Assembly: GCA_028707275.1 (NCBI GenBank) | Contig: JAQTUP010000002.1 | Span: forward strand, 726,262-790,261 | Source of the DNA: Gallionella sp. | GTDB lineage: Bacteria; Pseudomonadota; Gammaproteobacteria; Burkholderiales; Gallionellaceae | Length of the DNA: 64,000 nt | Direction of reading: 5' to 3' | Shown: positions 49,793-61,404 of the stretch, piece by piece | How the letters are laid out: every line of letters starts with the position of its first letter | How positions within the stretch are numbered: position 1 is the stretch's first letter | The notes under the pieces: model-generated | What the model was told of the DNA's origin: nothing | Database searches by the model: none | The model's input: only the letters and a program-made list of their open reading frames with translations | Translations under genes and position numbers: made by a program

Positions 49793-50803
49793 ATGCAACG
49801 TCAATCACAACTCACCTCATGGCTGCAAAGCCTGTTTCCCGGCGAAACATTCAGCCTTGCCCCCGCATCCAGCGACGCCAGCTTCCGCCGCTACTTCCGC
49901 GCCACGTTTTGCGACCGGACCCTGATCGTAATGGATGCACCCCCCGAGCATGAAGACTGCCGCCCCTTCTTGCATGCAGGGCGTTTATTTGAAGAAGCGG
50001 GGGTACATGTACCCCATGTCCACGCAGAGGATCTGAAACAGGGGTTTTTGCTGCTCTCCGATCTTGGCAATACCACTTATCTGCAAGCTATGAACGAGAA
50101 CCTGCGCGACGCAGCTTATGCGCGCGGCCTGTATGGCGCAGCTATCGATGCGCTGATAAAGATACAGCTTGCATCAAAGGATGACGAATTGCCGCCTTAT
50201 GACGAAGCGCTGCTGCTGCGCGAGATGCGTCTGTTCCCCGAGTGGTACATCAACAAGCATCTGAACAGGACACTGACTGACGCGCAAAACGCCAAGCTGG
50301 AAACGGTCTTCGCGCGCATCGTGGCAAACAACCTGGCTCAGCCGCGTGTCTATGTGCATCGCGACTATCATTCGCGTAATCTGATGGTAAGCGAGCCTGC
50401 CCCGGGCGTCATCGACTTTCAGGACGCCGTGTACGGCCCCATCACCTACGATCTGGCTTCCTTGTTCAAGGATGCCTACATTAAATGGGACGAGGCGGAA
50501 ATCATAGACTGGCTGATAGGCTACTGGCAGAAGGCAAGAAGCGCAGGACTGCCGGTGCATGAGGATTTCGGCCAGCTCTATCGGGATTTTGAGCTGATGG
50601 GCGTGCAGCGCCACATCAAGGTGCTGGGAATTTTTGCGCGCCTGTCCCACCGAGATGGCAAGGACGGATATTTGCAGGACATGCCGCTGGTGATGAACTA
50701 TCTGCGCGCAGCCTGCATACGCTATGTCGATCTCAAGCCTTTGCTCAATCTGCTCAACGAACTCGAACCGCCTGAGGAAACGCCAACGGGATATGGATTT
50801 TAA
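49793..50803 (+). CDS. amgK: N-acetylmuramate/N-acetylglucosamine kinase
   Basis: APH-fold sugar kinase of the MurNAc recycling shunt. The 336-residue product shows SSDASFRRYFRA, the catalytic VYVHRDYHSRNLMV, and VIDFQDAVYGPITYDLASL. Adjacency to a MurU-like uridylyltransferase supports AmgK rather than a resistance phosphotransferase. The stop is followed at once by a 27-bp sequence that recurs before murU. Confidence 0.9.
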   Translation: MQRQSQLTSWLQSLFPGETFSLAPASSDASFRRYFRATFCDRTLIVMDAPPEHEDCRPFLHAGRLFEEAGVHVPHVHAEDLKQGFLLLSDLGNTTYLQAMNENLRDAAYARGLYGAAIDALIKIQLASKDDELPPYDEALLLREMRLFPEWYINKHLNRTLTDAQNAKLETVFARIVANNLAQPRVYVHRDYHSRNLMVSEPAPGVIDFQDAVYGPITYDLASLFKDAYIKWDEAEIIDWLIGYWQKARSAGLPVHEDFGQLYRDFELMGVQRHIKVLGIFARLSHRDGKDGYLQDMPLVMNYLRAACIRYVDLKPLLNLLNELEPPEETPTGYGF

Positions 50804-50830
50804 GCAATCGTGAAAGACCAAAACCCATGA

Positions 50831-51811
<981 letters not shown>

Positions 51812-53089
51812 ATGATAAACAGTGATATTTCCTGGCTATCTGAGCCAAACACGCATGACTTACTTATGCAGCTCCCGCTGCCGCTTGCAATTATTGGAGA
51901 TGACGGGAACACCCGGTTACTCAACCGAAGTTTTACAGAGCGATTCGATGCAAGCTGCCTCAAATCGGACAGCATGCAGCAATTGCTGCGAGCGCCGGAG
52001 AATGACGCCAGCCTGACGGTTATCCTGCCGGGGAGTTCCAACGCCTCCGCTGTGGTTGCACGGGCCGTCAAAATCGGCGAAAACACCATTCTGCTGCTCG
52101 AAAATATTGCCGATGCTGCATTCAGCACCCGGCTGTCTGAAATGCAAAGCCGTATTATCGAACTGGAGAAGCTGAGCGCGACAGATCAACTGACCGGGGC
52201 ATGGAATCGCGCCCATTTCGACAAGACCGTCAGCATCGAACTGAGTCGCAGCCAACGCTATTTTCAGCCTCTTAGCCTGATTTTCTTCGAAATCGACCCT
52301 TCCGGAAAAGTCAGCGACCCGCGCGTTGGCGATGAAATACTGCGCGAGTTGGTCGACGTGATCTCGACAAATATACGCACGCCTGACATGCTGTACCGCT
52401 GGAATGGCGAAAAGTTTGTCATCCTGGCGCCCTCTACCGACTACCAGGCAGCCGCTGCACTGGCCGAAACACTGCGCAGCAAAATCGAACAGCACACCAC
52501 AAGAGACGCCGGTCATTTCACCATCAGCCTGGGCGTCACAGAGTACGTTTGCGACGAAAGCGAAAAAAGCTGTTTACAGCGCGCCGAAGCGGCTCTTGAC
52601 GCGGCAAAAACAGCCGGTCGAAATCGCGTCGTGACCGATGAGCAGGGCAGCAGCGACATCTGGGAGGGCGATCAGAACAACACGATATTGCGGCTCAACT
52701 GGCAGGATGCCTATGAATGCGGCGATCCTGGCATAGATCAGCAGCATCGCATGCTGTTCGATCTGGCCAATACACTGATAGGCGCGGCATTTTCACGGGT
52801 TGAAAATCCGGATCATTTCGACGCTTCATTGCAAAAACTGCTCGAACATGTCATACAGCACTTCGATGATGAAGAAGCGCTGCTTGCCCGGCACCACTAC
52901 GTCGATCTTGACAATCACAAACGCACCCACAAGATGCTGGTAGCTCACGCGATTCAACTTCGCGAAGCCGCAGGCAAAGGGGGTATTTCGATCAGCGAAG
53001 TGGTGGACTTTCTCGCCAATGAAGTGATCGCACAGCACATACTAAAGACAGACCGCAAATTTTACCCGCTGTTTAAACAGCCCTCCTGA
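51812..53089 (+). CDS. Degenerate GGDEF domain - bacteriohemerythrin fusion protein
   Basis: Product of 425 residues. Residues about 10-100 resemble a PAS-like sensor, 120-275 are a GGDEF domain, and 290-425 a bacteriohemerythrin. The GGDEF signature reads NGEKF (198-202), so diguanylate cyclase activity is doubtful, but an RTPD five residues upstream matches the inhibitory c-di-GMP-binding I-site. The hemerythrin part keeps its ligands: His312 in IDQQHRMLF, HFDDEEALLARHHY, HKRTHKML and HILKTDRKFYP, giving a di-iron O2-binding site. It starts next to the murU stop (TAAATG). Likely an O2/redox-responsive c-di-GMP effector; inference. Confidence 0.85.
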   Translation: MINSDISWLSEPNTHDLLMQLPLPLAIIGDDGNTRLLNRSFTERFDASCLKSDSMQQLLRAPENDASLTVILPGSSNASAVVARAVKIGENTILLLENIADAAFSTRLSEMQSRIIELEKLSATDQLTGAWNRAHFDKTVSIELSRSQRYFQPLSLIFFEIDPSGKVSDPRVGDEILRELVDVISTNIRTPDMLYRWNGEKFVILAPSTDYQAAAALAETLRSKIEQHTTRDAGHFTISLGVTEYVCDESEKSCLQRAEAALDAAKTAGRNRVVTDEQGSSDIWEGDQNNTILRLNWQDAYECGDPGIDQQHRMLFDLANTLIGAAFSRVENPDHFDASLQKLLEHVIQHFDDEEALLARHHYVDLDNHKRTHKMLVAHAIQLREAAGKGGISISEVVDFLANEVIAQHILKTDRKFYPLFKQPS

Positions 53090-53169
53090 TCTGCCTGATT
53101 CAGGGTGCGGCGCCTGTTTTGCGCGCCCACCCTGGCCGTAAAAATTCAAACAATAAAATCACAGCACTC

Positions 53170-54474
53170 ATGCTCAATCCCGACATCTATGCCCAGCGAC
53201 GCTGCCGTCTGCAAGCCAAAATGCTGCACGGCATCGCCATTTTGCCCAATGCACCCGAACAACGCCGCAACGGCGATGCAGATTTTCCCTACCGTTTCGA
53301 CAGCAGCTTCCATTACCTCTGCGGATTTGGCGAGCCCGAATCGGTGCTGGTGCTGATCGCAGGGGACGCGCCTTTATCCATCCTGTTCTGCCGCGAGAAG
53401 GACTCGGAGCGCGAGATCTGGCACGGCTATCGTTCAGGCCCTGATGCCGCCCAGGAGAAATTCGGCTTCGATGCCGCCTATCCCATCGCCCGTCTGGATG
53501 AAAAACTTGCCGAACTGATGGGCAATCAGAGCACACTGTTCTACCCGCTGGGGGCTGACGCTGCCTGGGATCAACGCATACTCAAGATACGCGGCGAAGT
53601 GGCGGCCAAGGCGCGCAGCGGCATACGCGCACCGAACGAGCTTCGCGACACGCGCGCACTGCTGGCCGAGATGCGCTTATTCAAGGACTTGCACGAGCTG
53701 AACATCATGCGCCGGGCGGCGGCCATTTCAACCTCCGCACATCGGCGCGCAATGCAGTTTACCCGCGCCGGGCAATTTGAATATCAGGTCGAGGCCGAGT
53801 TGCTGCATGAATTCTGTCGCCATGGCGCGCGCGATCCTGCCTACCCGTCCATCGTCGCGGGGGGGGGCAACGCCTGCGTGCTGCATTATGTGGATAACAA
53901 TGCAAGACTCCGTGACGGCGACCTGCTGTTGATCGACGCGGGCTGTGAACTCGAAGGATATGCGTCCGATATTACCCGCACTTATCCTGTGAATGGCAAA
54001 TTCAATACCGCGCAAAAGGATGTGTACGAGATCGTTCTGGCAGCGCAGACCGCAGCCATCAGCGCCGCCATGCCCGGCAACAGCTGGGACGCCCCGCACA
54101 GCGCCGCCTTGCGCGTATTGGCGCAAGGCTTCATCGACCTGAAACTCTGTCACGGCACGCTGGACGGCGTGCTGGAGAGCGAGAGCTACAAGAGATATTA
54201 CATGCACCGCACCGGCCACTGGTTAGGCATGGATGTACACGATGTCGGCGAGTACAAGACAGACGAGCAGTGGCGTCCGCTGCAACCTGGCATGGTGATG
54301 ACCGTCGAGCCGGGCTGCTATATCCGCCCGGCGGATGACGTGCCGCTGGCTTTGTGGAACATCGGCATCCGTATCGAAGACGATGTGGTCATTCTGGAGG
54401 GTGGCAATGAGGTGCTGACGGACGCGGCGCCGAAAACTATCGCCAAGATTGAGGAACTCATGCGGCGCGAATAG
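53170..54474 (+). CDS. pepP: Xaa-Pro aminopeptidase (aminopeptidase P)
   Basis: Metallo-peptidase of 434 residues that removes N-terminal residues before proline. DFPYRFDSSFHYLCGF begins the N-terminal domain; metal ligands lie in LLLIDAGCELEGYASDITRTY (two Asp), HRTGHWLGMDVHDVG (His) and MVMTVEPGCYI, RIEDDVVI (two Glu). ATG 53170 matches the family start; the frame to 53119 adds an unlikely tail. Its neighbours are not functionally linked as far as can be seen. Confidence 0.94.
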   Translation: MLNPDIYAQRRCRLQAKMLHGIAILPNAPEQRRNGDADFPYRFDSSFHYLCGFGEPESVLVLIAGDAPLSILFCREKDSEREIWHGYRSGPDAAQEKFGFDAAYPIARLDEKLAELMGNQSTLFYPLGADAAWDQRILKIRGEVAAKARSGIRAPNELRDTRALLAEMRLFKDLHELNIMRRAAAISTSAHRRAMQFTRAGQFEYQVEAELLHEFCRHGARDPAYPSIVAGGGNACVLHYVDNNARLRDGDLLLIDAGCELEGYASDITRTYPVNGKFNTAQKDVYEIVLAAQTAAISAAMPGNSWDAPHSAALRVLAQGFIDLKLCHGTLDGVLESESYKRYYMHRTGHWLGMDVHDVGEYKTDEQWRPLQPGMVMTVEPGCYIRPADDVPLALWNIGIRIEDDVVILEGGNEVLTDAAPKTIAKIEELMRRE

Positions 54475-55221
54475 CCCGTATGCAGCGTAACCGAGGCTTT
54501 CGTTTTCCGGAGGGCATTCCCCATCGCAAGATATATCCATAGGGCCTGCCTGGCAACAAGAACACCGAGGACGGCGAAAAGCGAGAACGCCGAGTTCGGG
54601 TATTCCAACCCGGCAAAAATCAGACCATGTGAAACGCCCCGGGGCAAGAGGGAACGCTTCGTGAGATGATCGGCACCGCAGTGCCCTGCATTTGAATTCA
54701 CCCTGCCAAATATCGCAGCCCGGACGGCAGCTCCAGCGTGCAGTTGCCTGGACGGGATCCACACGGCTCTATGCGCAACGCCACAAATTCACCTGCGGGC
54801 CGTGGCGCGCAGACCTTGCCTGATTGCTTCAGCTGCACCTGAGTACGGCGACTTCACTGAAAGGCAGTGCCGCCTCGCGTATTCACTCGCCAAAATCGCG
54901 TCCCGCCTGGCCGTTATATGCGCCGCCCAAAATTCTGTTCCCATTTGCATAATTACCCCTCCATATTGAAGGGCGGGATCATGCGAAAATTCAACTCCCG
55001 CAACAAGTCTGTGATTTATGGGGCGCTTACAAAAACGTCTCCTTAAGTGCGATAACACACGGAGTCTGTCAGGAAAAATCGCTACCCTGAAGAACAGAGG
55101 CCAAATCAGGCGGTGCGTCTTTGCCTGCGGCGCGGGTAGTTGAGCCACAACAACCCGACCGGAATTTTTCGTGATGCATATTCAACAAAGATAGGCGACA
55201 GCGGGTCGATGGAAGGTCATT
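54475..55221. other. 747-bp region without a convincing gene
   Basis: Several short open frames exist on the minus strand (for example 54789-55148), but none shows family motifs or a good start. Near 54560-54600 the minus strand has hydrophobic coding-like fragments in two frames, which could be remains of a decayed gene. No tRNA, IS end or strong terminator seen. GGAAGG just before 55222 is the likely ribosome-binding site for the kinase gene. Confidence 0.5.
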
Positions 55222-58200
55222 TTGAAGTCCTCACATAAAATTTTTGCGGCGCTTATCTTCATGGTACTGCTGGTAGCGCTCACGGCGACAGCATCAATAT
55301 GGACCTTCAAGCTGATGAAAGAAGCGTCCGAAGCACGCAAGCACTCATTTATCCTGTTGAATAATGCAGAGAATTTTTTATCTGCGCTCAAGGATGCAGA
55401 AACAGGTCAGCGCGGTTATTTGCTGACCGCAAATGAAACTTTTCTTAAACCGTATCTGGCAGCGAATGTCAGTATCCGCAGGCAGCTTGAAGATTTGCGT
55501 CGAAGTGCCATAAATCCCGCAGCGAAACAACACCTCGATGCAGTCGCGCCATTACTCGATGCCAAGCTGATCGGAATGTCTCACACCATTGAGTTACGAA
55601 AAAATAATGAGATGGCAGCCGTGCTGGCCATCGTAGGCGCAGGGCAGGGACAACACCTGATGAATTCAATTCAGGATGAAATGCTCGGATACACCCGGAT
55701 TGAGAGAAATGCGCTGGAGCAACACGATGCCGAATTTCATTCCAACCTGCGCCATTTATATTCGCTCATTGTGACAGCCACTCTGCTTACCCTGCTGCTT
55801 GCATTGGCCTTTGTCGTTCTGATGTATCGTTCAAACAAACAGAGAATCAAAAATTTAGTCCATCTGGAAACTTTACACTTGCTCAAAATTCAGGAGAAAC
55901 TGAACGCGCAACTGCAACAGACGAATGAAACGCTGCAAGTCAGCGAAGAAAAGCTTGCTGTGACGTTCAACTCCATCGGTGATGCCGTCATGTCCACCGA
56001 TTCTGACGGACGTGTGACGCTCCTCAATCCTGTTGCCGTAAAACTGACCGGCTGGACGCATACGGAAGCTGCGGGGCGCCCCGTGGAAGAGGTTTTTCAC
56101 ATCATCAACAAAGAAAGTCGTCGACTCGCCACGATTCCGGTCAAAGAAACGCTGGCACGGGGCACGACCATGGGACTTGCCAATCACACTGTGCTGATTG
56201 CACGCGATGGCAGCGAGAGCGACATCGCCGACAGCTGCGCGCCAATACGAAATCATGAGGGACAGGTCATCGGCGCCGTGCTGGTATTTCGCGATGTCAC
56301 CGAGGAATACGCCGCGCAAAAAGCTTTGCGTGAAAATGCCACATTGGTCAGGATGATACTCAATACCGTGACAGACGGCATCGTCACCATCCAGGCCGAC
56401 CGGGGCGTCATCGAGACCCTCAACCCTGCCGCTGAACGAATATTCGGCTATGACACGACGGAACTCAACAACACGCATCTCGGCCAGCTTATACCTGACT
56501 TTAACGTCGTATCGCCTGAGGGGGGCGTTAAAACACCAAGTGCATGCGATGAAACAGGGAATCTCTACACGGCACGCGAAATGACCGGACGACGTAAGGA
56601 TGGCAGTACTTTCCCGATGGAAATATCGACAAGTCCGATGTGGCTGGATGGACAGCGCCACTTAACCTGCATTTTGCGTGACATCACTGCGCGCCGCCAT
56701 TCAGAAGAAGCCTTGCTTAAGACAGGGGGGTTACAGAATGCGATTTTCAACAGCGCCAATTTTTCCAGCATCGCCACCGATGCGAAAGGCGTGATCCAGA
56801 TCTTCAACGTGGGTGCCGAACGCATGCTGGGCTACACCGCCATCGAGGTGATGAACAAGATTACCCCTGCCGACATTTCCGATCCAGACGAGGTGATCGA
56901 GCGCGCAGCCGCCCTGAGCCTGGAACTGGGCACGCCGATTAGCCCCGGCTTCGAAGCGCTGGTGTTCAAGGCGTCGCGCGGCATCGAGGATATTTATGAG
57001 CTGACCTATATTCGCCGTGATGGCAGCCGCTTTCCGGCCGTCGTATCGGTGACCGCGCTGCGCGACGATGAAAACGCCATCATCGGCTACCTGTTGATCG
57101 GCACCGACAACACCGCCCGCAAACAGGCCGAAGAGGCGCTCCTCAAGGCCGGGGCCCTGCAAAAAGCGATTTTCGACAGTGCCAATTTCTCCAGCATCGC
57201 CACCGACGCGAAAGGCGTGATCCAGATCTTCAACGTGGGCGCAGAACGCATGCTGGGCTACACCGCCATTGAGGTGATGAACAAGATTACCCCGGCCGAT
57301 ATTTCCGATCCGCAGGAAGTGATCGCGCGCGCAGCCGCATTGAGCCTGGAACTCGACACCCCGATTACCCCCGGTTTCGAAGCGCTGGTGTTCAAGGCGT
57401 CGCGCGGCATCGAGGATATTTATGAGCTGACCTATATTCGCCGTGATGGCAGCCGCTTTCCGGCCGTCGTATCGGTGACCGCGCTGCGCGACGATAAAAA
57501 AGCCATCATCGGCTACCTGCTGATCGGCACCGACAACACCGCCCGAAAACAGATCGAAGCCGAGCAGAAGAAGCTCGACCAGCGGCTGCGCGACCAGCAG
57601 TTTTATACGCGCTCGCTGATTGAATCCAATATCGACGCAATTATAACGACCGATCCCTCCGGCATCATCACCGACGTCAACAAGCAGATGGAGACGCTCA
57701 CCGGTTGCACGCGCGACGAGCTGATCGGCGCGCCGTTCAAGGGCTACTTTACCGATCCGGAGCGGGCCGAGGCGGGCATCAAACGGGTGCTGAGCGAAAA
57801 AAAGGTCAGCAACTACGAGCTTACCGCGCGCGCCAGGGACGGCAAGGAAACGGTGGTGTCCTACAATGCGACCACCTTCTACGACAGGGACAGGAAGCTG
57901 CAGGGCGTGTTCGCCGCCGCGCGCGACGTCACCGAACGCAAACGCCTGGATGTCGAGCTGGAGAGCGCCAAGTCAGTGGCCGAAAAAGCCAACCTCGCCA
58001 AATCGGAATTCCTGTCCAGTATGAGTCATGAAATCCGCACGCCGATGAATGCCATCATCGGCATGTCTTACCTGACGCTAAAAACGGAGCTGACCCCGCG
58101 CCAGCGCGATTACATCAAGAAAATAAGAGGTTCCAGTCAGCACCTGCTGAGCATCATTAACGATATTCTGGACTTCTCGAAGATCGAAGCGGGTAAGCTG

Positions 58201-60174
58201 ACCGTTGAGTACACCGAGTTTAACCTGGAAAATGTGCTCGACAATGTAGCGAACCTGATCGCGGAAAAAGCCTCAGCCAAGGGTTTGGAACTGGTTTTCG
58301 ACGTAGACAAGAACGTGCCGCCCAAGCTGGTCGGTGATCCGTTACGCCTGGGGCAGATTCTGATCAACTACTGCAACAATGCCGTCAAGTTCACCGAGCA
58401 TGGCGAAGTCGTGATTATCATCCGCCTCAAGGAGCAAACCGACCGGGATGTGCTGGTCTACTGTGCCGTTCGCGATACAGGGATAGGCCTGAACGAGGAG
58501 CAAAAGGGGCGCTTGTTCCAGAGTTTTTCGCAGGCTGACACCTCGACGACCCGCAAATTCGGCGGTACTGGCCTGGGGCTGGTCATTTCAAAGAAGCTGG
58601 CCGAACTAATGGGGGGCGAAGTCGGCGTGGAAAGTATGCCGGGGATAGGCAGCACCTTCTGGTTCACCGCGAAGATGGGCAAGAGCGTTGTCCAGCCGCG
58701 TCAGCGCGCGCTGTCGGGCGACCTGATGAACCAGCGCGTGCTGGTGGTCGATGACAACGACAACGCCCGCCTGGTGTTGAGCGATCAGCTCATCAGCATG
58801 AGTTTCAAGGTCGATCAGGCCGCATCGGGCAAGGCGGCTCTCGACGCGGTAAAAAATGCGGCGGTTCAGGGTTCGCCCTACACAATCGTGTTCCTTGACT
58901 GGCAAATGCCGGGAATGGATGGCATCGAGACGGCCAAACGGATCAGGGCGCTGCCGCTTGCCTACATGCCGCACATAATGATGGTGACCGCCTATGGTCG
59001 CGAGGAAGTCATTAAAGGAGCGGAAGAGGCGGGCATCGAAGATGTGCTGATCAAGCCTGTCAATGCCTCCGTTCTGTTCGACGGCGTTGCGCGCATCATG
59101 GGGAAAAACATTGATGCCGCCCGCAGCAACGGGGAGGCGCCGACCGACACCTTTGAGCAGCTCGCCACCATAAGGGGCGCGCATATCCTGCTGGTGGAAG
59201 ACAATGATCTCAATCAGGAAGTTGCAACTGAACTGCTCACTGACGCCGGATTTGTCGTCGATCTGGCGGAAAATGGCCAGATCGCACTGAACAAACTCAG
59301 CACGACCCGTTATGACATCGTGCTGATGGACATGCAGATGCCAGTCATGGATGGCGTGACGGCAACCCGTGAGATACGCAAAGAGGCGCGTTTCAATGAG
59401 CTGCCCATCGTCGCGATGACCGCAAATGCCATGCAGGAGGACAGGGACAAGTGCATGACGGCGGGAATGAATGATCACGTTGCCAAACCCATTGAGCCTG
59501 AAGACTTGTGGAAAGCGTTGCTAAAATGGATCAAACCGCAACACCCTACCGAACCCCCTGTGCCTCCCTCCACGCGACACACAGACCTTCCGTCAGAGAT
59601 TGCAGGGCTGGATATGGCCCTCGGCCTGCGCCGCGTACTGGGTAAAAAGTCGCTCTACCTGTCGATGTTGCGCAAGTTCGCGACCGGGCAGAAACACGTC
59701 ATAGCGAATATCTACAGGTCACTGGAAGATAACGACTGGAGCACGGCAGAGAGAACCGCCCATACCCTCAAGGGGCTTTGCGGAAACATAGGTGCCACTG
59801 ATTTGCAGCAGCTTGCGGAAAAAATCGAATCATCCATCAAACACCGCAGCCAGTTTGAGGAAATCAACGCCCGAATCAACGATATGATCGTACCGCTTGA
59901 AAACCTCATCGCTCAACTGGAGCAAAAGCTGCCGGAAGAACCGGGGGGAATCGCTGTAATAGTCGATCAGATCAAGCTTCATGAGGTGTGTACTCACCTT
60001 GAACAATTGTTATCCGACGATGATGCGGAGGCAGCTGACCTGATAAACCATCATGCTGATCTGCTTAACGCTGCCTTCCCTGTTGATTATCGCAAGATTG
60101 CGGATGCCATCAGCGTGTTTAATTTTGAGGGCGCACTCGTAGCGCTAAGAAGCGCTATCGAAACGGTCCGTTGA
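55222..60174 (+). CDS. Hybrid sensor histidine kinase: CHASE3-PASx5-HisKA-HATPase-REC-REC-HPt
   Basis: Giant inner-membrane kinase of 1650 residues. TM1 (6-28), CHASE3 sensor (about 30-175, [12 protein letters not shown]), TM2 (about 178-203), then five PAS domains (about 246-365, 372-490, 502-637, 644-779, 794-912). HisKA has His936 in [14 protein letters not shown]; the ATPase has the N box (NYCNNAVKF) and FGGTGLGLV. Two receivers follow (Asp1226 in [11 protein letters not shown]; Asp1370 in [11 protein letters not shown]), then an HPt domain with His1514 ([13 protein letters not shown]): a full phosphorelay in one chain. PAS3 and PAS4 are near-identical copies. The start is TTG 55222 after GGAAGG. 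It overlaps the HD-GYP gene region. Confidence 0.93.
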   Translation: MKSSHKIFAALIFMVLLVALTATASIWTFKLMKEASEARKHSFILLNNAENFLSALKDAETGQRGYLLTANETFLKPYLAANVSIRRQLEDLRRSAINPAAKQHLDAVAPLLDAKLIGMSHTIELRKNNEMAAVLAIVGAGQGQHLMNSIQDEMLGYTRIERNALEQHDAEFHSNLRHLYSLIVTATLLTLLLALAFVVLMYRSNKQRIKNLVHLETLHLLKIQEKLNAQLQQTNETLQVSEEKLAVTFNSIGDAVMSTDSDGRVTLLNPVAVKLTGWTHTEAAGRPVEEVFHIINKESRRLATIPVKETLARGTTMGLANHTVLIARDGSESDIADSCAPIRNHEGQVIGAVLVFRDVTEEYAAQKALRENATLVRMILNTVTDGIVTIQADRGVIETLNPAAERIFGYDTTELNNTHLGQLIPDFNVVSPEGGVKTPSACDETGNLYTAREMTGRRKDGSTFPMEISTSPMWLDGQRHLTCILRDITARRHSEEALLKTGGLQNAIFNSANFSSIATDAKGVIQIFNVGAERMLGYTAIEVMNKITPADISDPDEVIERAAALSLELGTPISPGFEALVFKASRGIEDIYELTYIRRDGSRFPAVVSVTALRDDENAIIGYLLIGTDNTARKQAEEALLKAGALQKAIFDSANFSSIATDAKGVIQIFNVGAERMLGYTAIEVMNKITPADISDPQEVIARAAALSLELDTPITPGFEALVFKASRGIEDIYELTYIRRDGSRFPAVVSVTALRDDKKAIIGYLLIGTDNTARKQIEAEQKKLDQRLRDQQFYTRSLIESNIDAIITTDPSGIITDVNKQMETLTGCTRDELIGAPFKGYFTDPERAEAGIKRVLSEKKVSNYELTARARDGKETVVSYNATTFYDRDRKLQGVFAAARDVTERKRLDVELESAKSVAEKANLAKSEFLSSMSHEIRTPMNAIIGMSYLTLKTELTPRQRDYIKKIRGSSQHLLSIINDILDFSKIEAGKLTVEYTEFNLENVLDNVANLIAEKASAKGLELVFDVDKNVPPKLVGDPLRLGQILINYCNNAVKFTEHGEVVIIIRLKEQTDRDVLVYCAVRDTGIGLNEEQKGRLFQSFSQADTSTTRKFGGTGLGLVISKKLAELMGGEVGVESMPGIGSTFWFTAKMGKSVVQPRQRALSGDLMNQRVLVVDDNDNARLVLSDQLISMSFKVDQAASGKAALDAVKNAAVQGSPYTIVFLDWQMPGMDGIETAKRIRALPLAYMPHIMMVTAYGREEVIKGAEEAGIEDVLIKPVNASVLFDGVARIMGKNIDAARSNGEAPTDTFEQLATIRGAHILLVEDNDLNQEVATELLTDAGFVVDLAENGQIALNKLSTTRYDIVLMDMQMPVMDGVTATREIRKEARFNELPIVAMTANAMQEDRDKCMTAGMNDHVAKPIEPEDLWKALLKWIKPQHPTEPPVPPSTRHTDLPSEIAGLDMALGLRRVLGKKSLYLSMLRKFATGQKHVIANIYRSLEDNDWSTAERTAHTLKGLCGNIGATDLQQLAEKIESSIKHRSQFEEINARINDMIVPLENLIAQLEQKLPEEPGGIAVIVDQIKLHEVCTHLEQLLSDDDAEAADLINHHADLLNAAFPVDYRKIADAISVFNFEGALVALRSAIETVR
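56740..57550 (+). repeat. Tandem duplication of a 426-bp PAS-coding unit
   Basis: The unit beginning at 56740 repeats at 57166, a period of 426 bp (142 codons). The protein copies share nearly all residues, for example [19 protein letters not shown] and [20 protein letters not shown] in both, and the DNA is nearly identical, so the duplication is recent or homogenised. Confidence 0.9.
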
Positions 60175-60185
60175 AAGGTATTCTC

Positions 60186-61394
60186 ATGGATACGCTCGAA
60201 CTAAACGACAAGGCTACGATACTGGTGATCGATGATATGCCAGACAACCTGATCATGATGAGCCACCTGCTGAAGGGGGTTTACCGGGTGAAAGTTGCCG
60301 CAAGTGGCAAGAAGGCTTTGGTGATTGCATCGTCAAATCCCCCGCCGGACCTGATCCTGCTCGACATCATGATGCCGCTCATGGATGGCTATGAGGTTTG
60401 CCGACAATTAAAGCTCAACCCGAACACGATGAATATCCCGGTGATCTTTCTGACCGCGAAGTCAGAAATGGAGGATGAATTAAAAGGGCTGGAGTTAGGG
60501 GCGGTCGATTACATCACCAAACCTGTCAGCCCTCCCATTGTGATGGCACGAGTTAAAAATTATCTGGCACTCAAGCGCATGGATGATTTTCTGCGCAATC
60601 AGAATGACTTCCTCGAACTTGAGGTCGCAAAACGTACCCAGGAAGTGATCGCGGTCCAGGATGTGACCACGCTTGCCATGGCCTCACTGGCAGAAACCCG
60701 TGACTCCGACACAGGCAATCACATACGCCGCACACAGTGCTACGTGAAGGCGCTTGCCGTCCGGCTGCACGACCATCCCCGCTTCGCCTGGTTTCTGACG
60801 GAGGCCAACATCGAAATGCTGTTCAAGTCGGCGCCGCTGCACGACATCGGCAAGGTGGGAATTCCGGATCGCATCCTGCTAAAACCCGGTTCTTTTGACG
60901 CCGACGAATTCGAAATCATGAAAACGCATACCACTCTTGGGCACGATGCCATCATGCACGCCGAAAATATGCTGGGGCACAGTGTCGAGTTTCTCTCCAT
61001 GGCCAAGTCTATCGCACTCTCACATCAGGAAAAATGGGATGGCAGCGGCTATCCACAAGGACTATCCGGCGACGAAATTCCGATTTCGGCCAGATTAATG
61101 GCGGTGGCCGATGTCTACGATGCTCTGATCAGCAGGCGGGCTTACAAGACAGGAATCACGCATGAAAAGGCCGTTGAAATCATGCGTGAAGGCCGTGGTT
61201 CACACTTCGATGCCGACATGCTCGACGCCTTCATCGAAATACAGGAAGAGTTTCGCGCTATCGCGCAGCGCTTTGCCGACATCGATGCGCTGACGCAAAC
61301 GAACATCATTCCCTGCCTGGAACCGGCAGAAACTTTTACAACAGAGCTTGCAGGCGCCGCACCTGACGCCCCGTCAAAGCCAACTGACACTTAA
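60186..61394 (+). CDS. HD-GYP domain response regulator (c-di-GMP phosphodiesterase)
   Basis: Product of 402 residues. Receiver domain (about 8-125, LILLDIMMPLMDGYEVCRQL), short linker, then an HD-GYP domain (about 155-355) with His219-Asp220 in HDIGKVGIPD and EKWDGSGYP; the usual HHE is SHQE, a variation. Such proteins hydrolyse c-di-GMP when phosphorylated. ATG 60186 has AAAGG seven nt upstream; TTG 60171 overlaps the kinase stop as TTGA and is an alternative. Probably the direct output of the giant kinase. Confidence 0.92.
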   Translation: MDTLELNDKATILVIDDMPDNLIMMSHLLKGVYRVKVAASGKKALVIASSNPPPDLILLDIMMPLMDGYEVCRQLKLNPNTMNIPVIFLTAKSEMEDELKGLELGAVDYITKPVSPPIVMARVKNYLALKRMDDFLRNQNDFLELEVAKRTQEVIAVQDVTTLAMASLAETRDSDTGNHIRRTQCYVKALAVRLHDHPRFAWFLTEANIEMLFKSAPLHDIGKVGIPDRILLKPGSFDADEFEIMKTHTTLGHDAIMHAENMLGHSVEFLSMAKSIALSHQEKWDGSGYPQGLSGDEIPISARLMAVADVYDALISRRAYKTGITHEKAVEIMREGRGSHFDADMLDAFIEIQEEFRAIAQRFADIDALTQTNIIPCLEPAETFTTELAGAAPDAPSKPTDT

Positions 61395-61404
61395 GAACAT
61401 TCTG

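Noticed and set aside
49793..50803. Aminoglycoside resistance phosphotransferase
   Set aside because: The APH-like fold is shared, but the neighbouring murU and the sequence motifs fit the MurNAc/GlcNAc kinase AmgK.
54481..54700. Possible remnant of a PEP-CTERM protein gene on the minus strand
   Set aside because: Hydrophobic fragments lie in two different frames and no clear PEP-CTERM anchor or upstream coding sequence could be read.
54789..55148. 119-residue minus-strand open frame upstream of the giant kinase
   Set aside because: No ribosome-binding site, no recognisable motif, Arg/Ala-rich composition as in spurious frames.
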